Shown: piece by piece, positions 24,236 through 33,531 of the stretch
Layout of the letters: each line of letters starts with the position of its first letter
Position numbering within the stretch: the first letter of the stretch is position 1
Origin: Prinsepia uniflora
Taxonomy: Eukaryota > Streptophyta > Magnoliopsida > Rosales > Rosaceae
Reading direction: 5' to 3'
NCBI GenBank assembly: GCA_032719365.1
Contig: CM064871.1
Location: 25,765,566-25,829,565 of the forward strand
Length of the DNA: 64,000 nucleotides
Program-made: the position numbers and the translations under genes
Notes under the pieces: model-generated
What the model was told of the DNA's origin: nothing
The model's input: only the letters and a program-made list of their open reading frames with translations
The model's database searches: none

Positions 24236-24673
24236 TTAGGAAAGAAGTTGCTCGGCATGCTTTTTGGTTAGGAAAGAAGTTGCACGACATGCTTTTTTCT
24301 CCCAAGAACCAATAGGTCCTTGTTTATCATTCTTCTTCTGAACAACGGATCCTTTCAAGCACAGTGGAACGCTCAACCACTCCCTGATCGGGATGTCTGG
24401 AAGCCTCCCGCCATTCATGGAGAGAGTAGCCGGCTCATGTCCAAGAACTCTGGAAGAACATCTGTCGCCAAGCTCCACGAGAACGTCGCTTGGAAAGGCA
24501 ATTTGATTACGAGCCTTCCACTCCATGAAGTCTTCGGGCTTCTCAGAATCCATATCTTTCCCTCGGAATGGACTTAGGCCACGAGAACCGCCACGCTCCC
24601 ACAGAGCAAGTTTGCTGGGTCTCTCGGCACCTTGACGCTTGGCGAGCATGTTTGTGGTACTAGCAAGAGTCAC
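24236..24673 (-). other. 145-codon open frame of unknown family, repeat-borne
   Basis: On the minus strand a continuous frame contains 'RGLSPFRGKDMDSEKPEDF' and 'MEWKARNQIAFPSDVLVEL'. I recognise no domain. The DNA for its N-terminal half (24452-24673) recurs, decayed, at about 28653-28870, and a third scrap lies at about 28979-29040, so this belongs to a repeat family. A sequence like a transcript leader lies upstream on the same strand (24680-24920). It could be the N-terminus of a retrotransposon Gag or a transposon accessory protein; no choice is possible from sequence alone. Confidence 0.4.
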
Positions 24674-24920
24674 GGTGAATGTGATCCTGCCTACCGATGC
24701 TCACTAGTCACGTCTGCAAGCGCACTCAGTCGCCGCCAAATCCCCGTCTTCTGTTCTTCCCCAATTCGACACGATTCCTCTTCGTTTTTTTTTGCAGGGA
24801 GTTTCGTTTTGATCCCAGGAGCTTAATTCAATCCTCAAATTCCCTTCTCCTAGCTCACAAATTCGAATTCGAATTTCCCTTGATTTTCTGAATTTTCAAA
24901 CTCTGAATACACCAGTTATC
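24452..24920. repeat. Unclassified dispersed repeat, copy 1
   Basis: It matches 28653-28945 plus the later stretch around 29350-29460 ('gatcccaggag', 'cgaatttcc'). Copy 2 contains extra material between these parts. The identity of the element is unknown. Confidence 0.65.
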
Positions 24921-25247
24921 TCAGTCCCTCGAGTTCCTCTCTCTCAATTCAGTTCCTTAAGCTTTTAAATTGCACAATGACGGTGAGACGGTGGGATATC
25001 ACGGATCAATTTGGACAAAATGATTACAATTACCCTTAATTAAAAGTGAGTATCATTAGCCCCAAAATAAAAATGAGTATCATTAGCCCCAAAACCGGAT
25101 TCCATGTTATCTGGGGCAAGAAGAAGACAAAGGACAGGTGTCATTGTCTGATCAAGGTTAAAAGACCATTTTACCCCTGGTTCGACAAATTACCATTTTG
25201 CCCCTAGCCTTCCGTGACCCGTAACGTTCACATCCGAACTCCGTTTT
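24921..25247. other. Repeat-derived spacer left of solo LTR
   Basis: No gene is seen. A 27-bp block starting 'gagtatcattagcccc' is doubled at 25048 and 25075. The sequence just before 25248 continues directly at 28445 once the solo LTR is removed. Confidence 0.5.
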
Positions 25248-26517
25248 TGTAACGACCCGTCCCAAATTCCTAGATTAGATTAGTGACTAATCACGACTAG
25301 TGAGGCTAATCCGTGATTAGTAGAGCGAAATCGGACGAACGATGCGAAGTGACCGTTTTGCCCCTAGTGGTGGCAAAACGTTGACTTTTTAATCGGGCGG
25401 TCAAATGGACTTTGACCGATGACCGTGACGTAGTTCGTGACATCACGAGTTCATAGACAGGTGGCACGTTCAATTTCGACGTTCGAGGAAGAAGTTATGA
25501 CGTTCGGAAGTTTAGGGGCATTTTGGTAATTTTGGTTAAATGGGGTCAAATGTTGACTTTTTGACCGGGAGGTCCGATGGCCGAGGGCCGAAGACCGTTA
25601 CGTAGATAAGGACGATACGAATCCATAGGCAGGCGGCATACTGAAATCGGACTTCAAACGGGAGAGTTATGGGTCACGGAAGTTCGATTTCACTATGCAC
25701 GAACTTCGAGACGGGGACGTTTCGGCGAAATCTGATTGGGTGGATATTTTGGTGGGCCCCATGGATGAGTGACAAGTGTCACTCATCCCATTGCTTTGAT
25801 CCCCCAAAATGTGGATCTAAATAATTAAATATTATTATTTTAATTATTTTATAATTTAACCTAACAACTATTAATCATAACCATCCATTTCAACCCTACC
25901 TTTTAATCCTCACCCTTCATCCCTCATTCTCTCATCTGATTTCATCCCCTTCATTCTTCACACACACCCGAAACCCCATAACCCAAAATCCTCCATTTTC
26001 TCCATTTTCTTCCAAAAACCGAAACACACACACACCATCACCATTCATTGCTTGGGTGTGACCGTGAGTGACGGGAGGGAAGGACAGAGAGGCTGGGACG
26101 GCGAGTCACGGCGACGGACGACGGAGGACACGGCGGAGGAGCTCGACCCGTGAGGTGAAAATATTTAAAAATCCAAGTTTTGTTTTTGTTAGGTTTTAAT
26201 TGAAACTAATGATTGGGTTGTGCTTCTGGGGGACCTAGGAGAGAAATGGGAATGTTTTCGAAGGTTAGAGCGGCCTGGAACAGCCGTGAACGGCGGAGGA
26301 ATGCACGGCCGCCGTGGCCAAACTCGAAGGTATGGTTTTCGATGTTTTTCTTCCATTTTAAGGTCATAGGACTGTAGGTTAGGATTAGAGGATGAAAATG
26401 GGACAAACAGGAAGCATTTTGGTGGTCGGACGGCGGAGAACCGGCCGGGTCAAGTCGCGGGTCACGGCGACCCGGTTGCAGGGTTCGGGTCGACCCGTCG
26501 AGTGGTTGAAGGCGGTG

Positions 26518-26802
26518 ACGTGGCATGATGACGTGGCACCTGTCAGATTGTCAGGTGACATGGACCACTCATCAGCCGACACGTGTCACATGTCAGTGCA
26601 CAGTCAGCACTGACATGTCAGTGACGTGGCCCAATCAGGGGCTGACACGTGGCACTGACGTGGACCAGTGCCGTGATGACACGTGGCACTGACAGTACAA
26701 TGACGTGGGCCAATGGGAGCATGACACGTGGCACCTATCAGAGTCTGACATGTCAGACCTGACAGCTGTCAGATGACGTCATGCTGACGTCAGCGATGAC
26801 GT
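26518..26802. promoter_or_regulatory. Dense ACGT (G-box/ABRE and TGACGTCA) cluster
   Basis: Twelve ACGT cores fall in 285 bp: 26518, 26531, 26581, 26624, 26647, 26658, 26681, 26703, 26726, 26776, 26787 and 26799. Many sit in GACACGTGGC or TGACGTGGC contexts; the last three are TGACGTCA. CTGACATGTCAG-type palindromes are interspersed. ACGT cores are the binding sites of plant bZIP factors, and CACGTG also of bHLH factors. About one such core would be expected by chance. Function is inferred, not shown. Confidence 0.7.
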
Positions 26803-27520
26803 CAGCGGGTATTGTAGCTGGCGCGTGAAGCCCATGCGCAGCCACTTCAGGCGGCGCGTGAGGGCGCGTGGCAGGGAATTTGGGAAAATGTTCAATATAT
26901 GAAATCTTCTATTCGATGTAACGAACATTTTGAGACTGGTTTCGTGTCGATCGGACACCGTCTCGATATGTTTCGGGGCATCGGAAGGTTTAGGTTCGGG
27001 ATTAAAAATAGTTAAAAATATGGGAAAATTACGGGGCTTTAGTGGGAGGTTAATTACGTAGTTAGTAACCTTATATTACCATTTGGACAGGTTCGGGAGT
27101 CCCGGTGACGGTGATCGGCTCGGGGAGCCGTATGGCACGCAAATCGAGGCGGCAACTCGGACGTTCTGTGAGTGGACCTTGTTTTCTAAATTGGTGCATG
27201 CATAAATGTTTATTGTATGTTTTATTACTTGTTTGATGATGCCATGGGTGCATTTGTGTGTGGTTACGTATAAGCACGTATTTCGAGGTTTAAGCCTTAT
27301 ACGGTGCTTATACGGGTCTGTATTTCTTTATTCGTTTTAATGAAATGGCTTTGGATTTATAAAAGGATAAACTCGGGTATGAGACCCATTTGGTTTTGTC
27401 TCGGGCATATGACCTCAGATTCCGGGCACGGTGCCCAGCTGATGTCCTATGTTTGGGCACGAGACCCAATCACTTTACGGTTTTGATTTCAGGTCAGGGA
27501 ACCTTAAATGGATTCCCAGG

Positions 27521-27700
27521 TTCATGACGGTTTATGGGAACCGGCATAAACCCTTGTTGGTTATTACGGTACATGACGGTTTATGGGAACCGGCATGTTA
27601 CCTCGGTTATGTTATTACGGTACATGACGGTTTATGGGAACCGGCATGTTACCTGATTATGGATATTATGGATTCATGACGGTTCAGGGGAACCGGTCAT
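27521..27700. repeat. About 50-bp minisatellite in solo LTR
   Basis: The block 'catgacggtttatgggaacc' recurs, starting near 27521, 27570, 27621 and 27673 (spacings 49, 51 and 52 bp). Copies A and B have only one or two such blocks. Confidence 0.88.
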
Positions 27701-28449
27701 GAATGTTTATGTTATGTATATATATGTTCGTCTACCTTCCTTTACATGTTCTACTATCTCCTCCGGGGAGGGTCGTTGGCCTGGGTGGACCCCGGAGTAG
27801 TCACGGAGCACCGACTGAGTGGAGTCACCCCCCAGTTGGGTTCCTTACTCTCAGGAAGGCTATGGTTACTATTACCTCGGGTAGGGTCAGTGGTCTGCGG
27901 ACATTGACCTTGACTTTGAGATGACTCGGATTGAGACCCGGGTAGCGCGCGCGTGGCTTTGGATACCGTGATAGGATTGGTTGTGTGACTTATATATATG
28001 TATGTGATGGATATATGATATGTGGTGTGTACAGGTGTGCACAGGATTTGGGCAGTGGCCCGTATGGTCATTTTCATTGTGGTCCTTTCGACCTTGGTTT
28101 ATATCTGCTTTGGGCTTAGTCCCACATATGGTTTGTTTTGGATAAATGGTTTTCGAATGCATGCATACTTTTTAGTGGAGGGTACAAAGGTCTTCTCGTT
28201 AAAATGTTTTTATAAACTTTTGTTTTGTCCACTCACAGTTTTTAATGTTTTGACTGCCCTTCAGGTTGACATCGGATGTGGACTGTAGCAGAGACCGAGA
28301 TATCCCATGCCTCCTCCGGATCCTGGCGTACTCTGATAGCCCGGGAGGGCAAAGGACGAAAATATCCCTTGTCTGACACTTTGTGTCAGACGGGAGCAGG
28401 GTCATCCCGCACTAATCCCGGGGGGATTGGGATGGGTCCTGTCAGTTTT

Positions 28450-29595
28450 CGACGTGACGAGCGGAAGTGTGAGGCAATCCTCAGGTCTGGGGAGGCGTGT
28501 TTGTCCCATGCACCACCAACTTCGATACAGTTAACTTTGTACGTGCTGTCATTGAACTCTGTCCTAAAAAATAGCTCCACTTTAGGTACGACCAGAGAAA
28601 GCCGACCGCCGACAGGGTTTTTTCCTCTCCCATGCTTAAATAGCCTTCATGGAAGAACATCTGTTGCCAAGCTCCACAAAAAAATCGTCTGGAAAAGCAA
28701 TTTGATTGCGAGCCTTCCACTCCTTAAAATCTTCGAGTTTCTCAAAACTCTATATCTTTCCCTCGGAATGGACTAAGGCAACAAGAACCGCCACGCTCCC
28801 ACAAAGCAAGTTTTCTAGGTCTCTCGGCACCTTGACGCATAGCGAGCATATTTGTGGTACTAGCAAGAGTCACAGTGAATGTGATCCAGCCTACCAATAC
28901 TCACTAGTCACGCCCGTTAGTGCACTCAGTCGCCGCCAAATCCCCGTTGACTGTTCAGCCAAACTCCGTTCACCACGTAGCAAGCATATTTGCGGTACTA
29001 GCAAGAGTCACATTGAACGTGATCTAGCCTACCAATGCAAGCACGCACCGTCCAAAACTGCTCGTTTTCCAAACTGCACGCGATTCTGTAATTTCTGACA
29101 CTTTTCAGGAATTTCGAATCCTGCCCCAAAAAAAAAATCATAAAAGGTCAATAATGACTCTATGAGTATCATATCAATCTCCCACAATTTTTTGGGAATT
29201 AAATAGTAATTTAGAGCATAACCTAAACCTTCGGTGAACAGTGATTTGCTACAGTGCGCGCTGAACAGTGATGTGCTACAGCACGGTGCTACAGTGCGTG
29301 ATGAATAGTGTCTTGCTCAGTACAACCTCAATCCTCTTTGTCTTTGATGTGGATCGGTTCGAAATGATCCCAGGAGACTTAATCAAGTCTCAATTTGGAT
29401 CCCCACAGCTCGCAAATTCGATTTCGAATTTCCTCCCAAAATTCCAAAATTTTCGATTCTGATTCTCACTTCTCACCCTCTGTCCCCGTGTTTTCCTCAC
29501 CCAAAATCAGACTCTTCAAACACTCATGATGTTTAAAATATAATTGTCGTTATTCTCACCCTCTGTCCCCGTGTTTTCCTCACTTCTCACCCTCC
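28450..29595. other. Decayed repeat sequence, including unclassified repeat copy 2
   Basis: 28653-28945 matches 24452-24756, and 28979-29040 is a further partial copy. 'gctacagtgc' motifs recur around 29245-29300. A pyrimidine-rich block starting 'tctcaccctctgtccccg' occurs at 29471-29500 and again at 29554-29583 in the junction described under findings. No coding region is supported. Confidence 0.6.
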
Positions 29596-30169
29596 CCGAG
29601 AATTAATTGTCGTTATTCTTAATAATGGATAATTAATATTGATATTAAAATATAATAATTGTCATTACTATCATGATGAACCATCATTACAATTATTAAA
29701 TAGTATATTTAATTAATAATATATTTTTTATTAATTAAATATTCAACCGACCAATCAGAACGCTCCAAGGCTCCCAAGATTTTCCTATAAATAGCAAGGC
29801 ACATTTCATTTCCAAGGTACGTTGATTCTTCGTTTCGAAGTATATCCCTTTCCTCTCTCAAAGCTAACTTAAGCATCGGAGTGTTCTTGGTCGAACAACC
29901 CACCGGGTAAATCGATCGAAGCAACGATAGCTAATTGTTTGCTGTTTGCAGGAATTGTGAGGACTTTTCGCGACGAGTTCAATCTTTGATTCAACAGTTG
30001 GTGCTTTCATTGAGAGCTATTGAGTTATACTCAGAAGAAGCTCTCTCATTTGTTCATCGTTCATCTTTCTTTGTTCGTCATTCATCGACATTGTTCGAAG
30101 ATTTTGAACGTTGTTCATCACTCATCAAGAATTTGTTCATCGTTCATCTTTCTTCGTTCGTCGTTCATC
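29592..30169 (+). mobile_element. Second copy of gag element 5' segment, truncated
   Basis: These 578 bp match 20649-21226 at a constant offset of 8,943; I see one mismatch (c to t near 30072). The copy includes the TATA box (29786-29793), the possible PBS and the first 83-bp repeats. It then breaks into minus-strand long-LTR sequence at 30170. Gag is absent. Confidence 0.9.
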
Positions 30170-32522
30170 TTTCACCGGGTCCATATCTCTGACATCCCCG
30201 ATGTCTGACGTTCTTGACGTCTAATGATAGCAATCCTGCTCCTAGATCACCATACGGTCTGGCTGCTCCGTACAATGACCCCTCGCAGACAATGCACCGT
30301 GACTTCTCCAGTGTCCCCGACACTTGGAGGAGACCAATATATATCCTCGTATCGAGATGGTTTTATGGAACACATTTTATTATTCATTTCCAAAATATCA
30401 CAAGGGCCCTGCCCCAAATTTCCATAAAACCATCATAAATCCAAATAGTTGATTATAAAATCCGAAATCATTTATTCAATTCCATTTTAGGGTCCCCGAC
30501 CCGAAATCACATATATAAATCAACTGGGCCCCTGGCCCGATTCCATAAGTCAACTGGGCCCTTGGCCCGATTTCTCAAATCAACTGGGCCCCTGGCCCGA
30601 TTTCTTAAATCAATTGGGCCCCTGGCCCGAATTCACTTTATCAAATCCGCAACCGGTTCATGAAATCATATCCGAACCATAATTATGGAAATCAGTGCAA
30701 ATCCAGAAATCCTTGGTTTACGTGCAAACACGTAGCTCGCCTCGAAATGCGTGAAATCATATAAATTCACCGATATCCAAAATAAATCATAAAATCACAA
30801 TTATAACAATCATGAAACAGTTATGCATGCATCGAATTTATAAAATCAATGTCCACTCACAGACCGTTTAACTGAGCGCCTCGATACGCGTGCCATAGGC
30901 CTTCCCGGGCCACACCACTATTACCGGGACTCCCAATCCTGTCCAAATCACAATAGAGGGTTACTAACCCCTTCATTAACATCCTATTAAAGTCCCGCAA
31001 TTTTCCCGAATTTTTAAACTGGATTTAAAACCTTCGGATATCCCGAACAATAACGAAACGGGGTCCGATTGATACGAAACCAACGCTAAAATGTTCGTTA
31101 CATTGTATAGGAAAAAAGTCATGTTGACCTCACCTCGAGATTCGTGCCCACGCGCCGTCACGCGTCGCCGTGAGTGGCTGCACGTGAAAGCCACGCGCCT
31201 GCTACAGTGACTGCTACAGTCATCGTCCTCGCCCGTTTCTCTGGTAAACGGGTCCTGCCACCCGCGTGACAACCCGGTTAGATAGCCATCAATTCGACCT
31301 CGAATTCATCCATTTTTTATCCTAAAACATTCCTTAATTATCCAATTAGAGTTCTAGGTCCTTAAATAACTCTGAGCAACCCTAAATCAAGCTATTGACC
31401 CGTGATCACCCAAACGGGTCGATCACCCAAACTCAGTCATTTCCCAACCATTATCAAATTAACTTCACAGGAAGTGTACTAGGACCCAAACGAACCCAAA
31501 AGCACAACCAATTGGACAAGAGCTCACTTGGAAGTCGTCGTCCACAGCACTGCGTTTTCCCTGAAAATAGTGGCCACCGTCCCAGCTCAGCCGTGGCTGG
31601 TTCCCTTCGAAAATGATACGGCTGAGTTCCAGACACTCCCAGAAAGCTAAAACCGTCCTTGGTTTGGTCCAACAAGGCTCAGAAATCAAATGCTGAATTT
31701 TCCCTCCAAGAACCCGAAAATGGTTTCTCACGGTTTTCTCTCCAATTCGACAGCCACACAAGCTCAGAATAATCCTCACAACTCACTCACAATCCCTTTA
31801 ATCCAATAAAGTCATTAAAAGTGCCCCAAAGCACCACTCAGTCCTCTGTGTAAAGGCTCCCTGCACTGACCCGAAATCAATATTAAATGGTGTCCATGTT
31901 CTTCAAATCAGTTGCCAACCCAGAAACACATGCCTCCACTACCTCAAAGCTGTCCCGAATCATTCATTAATGTTAAACAATCCGTGGGATAGATCGCACA
32001 AAACATCCACCCACGGCTGCTCCCGATCAACCAATACCCCAGTGAAATTACCATTATGCCCTTGTACAGAAAATTACCAAAATGCCCCTCACGTATCCAG
32101 ACCCGTAACTCGGCCATTCGGACTCCGATTGATGCGTGCCGCCTGTCTACGGACTCAGGATATCGAGACCTTCCTAACGATCCTTGGCCCTCGGCCATCG
32201 GACCTCCCGATCAAAAAGTCAACATTTTCCCTTATTCCGTCCAAATTACGATAATGCCCCCGAACTTCAGATAGTCATAACTTTCACCACGAATGTTGGA
32301 ATCGAACGTGCCACCTGTCTATGAACTCGTGACGTCCCAAACTACGTCACAGTCATTGGTCAAAGTCCATTTGACCGTCCGAATTAAAAGTCAACATTTT
32401 ACCCACGCCCATGGGCAAAACGGTCATTTTGCACAATTCGTCCGATTTCGCTCAACTAATCCCAGATTAGTCGATCATAATTAAATATTATTAAATCCCG
32501 ATATTCGGGACGGGTCGTTACA
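30170..32522 (-). mobile_element. Long LTR fragment E, minus strand
   Basis: The right boundary is intact ('gggacgggtcgttaca' at 32522, the LTR start in reverse), while the left end is truncated. The donor-side motif 'gtccactcacag' is at 30851-30862. A perfect 30-bp array lies at 30521-30640. The acceptor-side arm and the LTR end are missing. No coding capacity. Confidence 0.85.
30521..30640. repeat. 30-bp minisatellite in LTR E
   Basis: Four units starting 'caactgggcccctggcccga' lie at 30521, 30551, 30581 and 30611, an exact 30-bp period. The array corresponds to the 'gggctcgaggccc' repeats of the other LTRs. Confidence 0.93.
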
Positions 32523-32909
32523 TGTTAGGTGAGCAATGGATGGGTGACACTTTTCACTCATCCATTAGGCCTGTTACAAATATCTGGGCCCACTTCCATA
32601 CAAAAATCCACCTGTCTCGTAATTCGTGCAATAGTTCCTCGAACCTTCCGTGATCTGTAACTTTCCCGTCGAATGTCTGATTTCGACGTGCCACCTGTTT
32701 ACAGACTCGTATCGACCCGATCTACGTACCTGTCCTCGGCCTTCGAGCATCAGACCTCCTGGGTCAAAAGTCAACCTTTTACCCTCGTTTAGGGTCAAAA
32801 TCGTAATTTCGCCATGAACGTCCGATAATCCTCGACTAATTAGGGATTAGTCACGTTAATCCATAATTAATTCTTAATTAATCCCAAGAATTTGGGACGG
32901 GTCATTACA
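32523..32909 (-). mobile_element. LTR fragment F (LTR start only), minus strand
   Basis: Ends 'tttgggacgggtcattaca' at 32909. It carries the palindrome (32538-32563, slightly degraded) and a single U3 module. LTR E abuts it on the left, probably inserted into it. Confidence 0.8.
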
Positions 32910-32911
32910 GC

Positions 32912-33172
32912 AAAATACGTCAAAGGCATAATTTTCCGATTGAAAAACAGGTTCAAATTGTTGTTGCTTCAATGACTCTTCATAACTTTATACATATTCA
33001 TTCCATAATGGATGTTGACTTTAAATGTTACGACGATGATGATGAGCTACTTCCATCAGGCCATGATCAAAGGATTAAAGAGGAAGACATTGACGAACAA
33101 CACAATTTTACTCATAGAAGAGAGATAGATGATGAAAGAGAGAGAATTGTTAATTTTCTTATATCAAATTAG
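32912..33172 (+). pseudogene. PIF/Harbinger transposase, C-terminal fragment
   Basis: The open frame reads 'FPIEKQVQIVVASMTLHNFI' followed by an acidic, Arg-rich tail and a stop at 33170-33172. The hydrophobic stretch ending LHNFI is the conserved C-terminal signature of plant PIF/Harbinger (HARBI1-like DDE) transposases. The upstream catalytic core is absent because LTR fragment F begins immediately to the left. It is a dead remnant of a nuclear cut-and-paste transposase. Confidence 0.7.
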
Positions 33173-33528
33173 CATTTATTTTTCATTTTGATGTTGTTAA
33201 TGATTATCTTGAATTATGGTATATTTGTTAAATCATTAATTTTATGTCATAGCATAAATTCCCAGCTATTTTTTATATTAAAAAAATCAAAGTTATAAGA
33301 ATGTTGAAGTGGAATAATATTATTTTATATTTCTAAAAACACTTTTTATTTTTACTACCAAACGCTATAAAATTATATCGTAAGTACTTCTTTAAAGATA
33401 AAAATACTTTTTTGAGTGCATCCAAATATCAAACTGTTTTTGGTTAAAACCACTACTGAATAAGTGCTACTAATAAAAAAACACTAGTGCTTTAAAACGC
33501 TTTATAAGAAACACATCCAAACAGGCAC
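33173..33528 (+). mobile_element. 3' non-coding end of PIF/Harbinger element
   Basis: AT-rich sequence ends 'acatccaaacaggcac', which fits the 'GTGCCTGTTTGGATG' ends of plant Tourist/Harbinger elements. TAA follows at 33529-33531, matching the 3-bp TTA/TAA target preference of this superfamily. The left end has been lost. Confidence 0.6.
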
Positions 33529-33531
33529 TAA

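Larger units (their letters stand above)
25248..28444 (+). mobile_element. Solo LTR, copy C, with 5-bp TSD
   Basis: This 3,197-bp LTR starts 'tgtaacgacccgtccc' and ends 'gatgggtcctgtca'. It is flanked by GTTTT at 25243-25247 and GTTTT at 28445-28449, a perfect 5-bp target-site duplication. No PBS or internal sequence follows, so this is a solo LTR left by recombination between two LTRs. It carries a perfect palindrome (25763-25788), two U3 modules 172 bp apart (25380 and 25552), an ACGT-motif cluster, two minisatellites and the inverted pair 27176-27187 / 28227-28238. Confidence 0.95.

Noticed and set aside
27754..28162. Minus-strand frames of 91-107 codons in the solo LTR
   Set aside because: They lie in conserved LTR DNA but are not kept open in the other LTR copies and have low-complexity content.
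29592..30169. 3' LTR of the gag element
   Set aside because: The match to 20649-21226 extends about 160 bp past the presumed LTR end into 5'-UTR repeats, which a 3' LTR should not contain.
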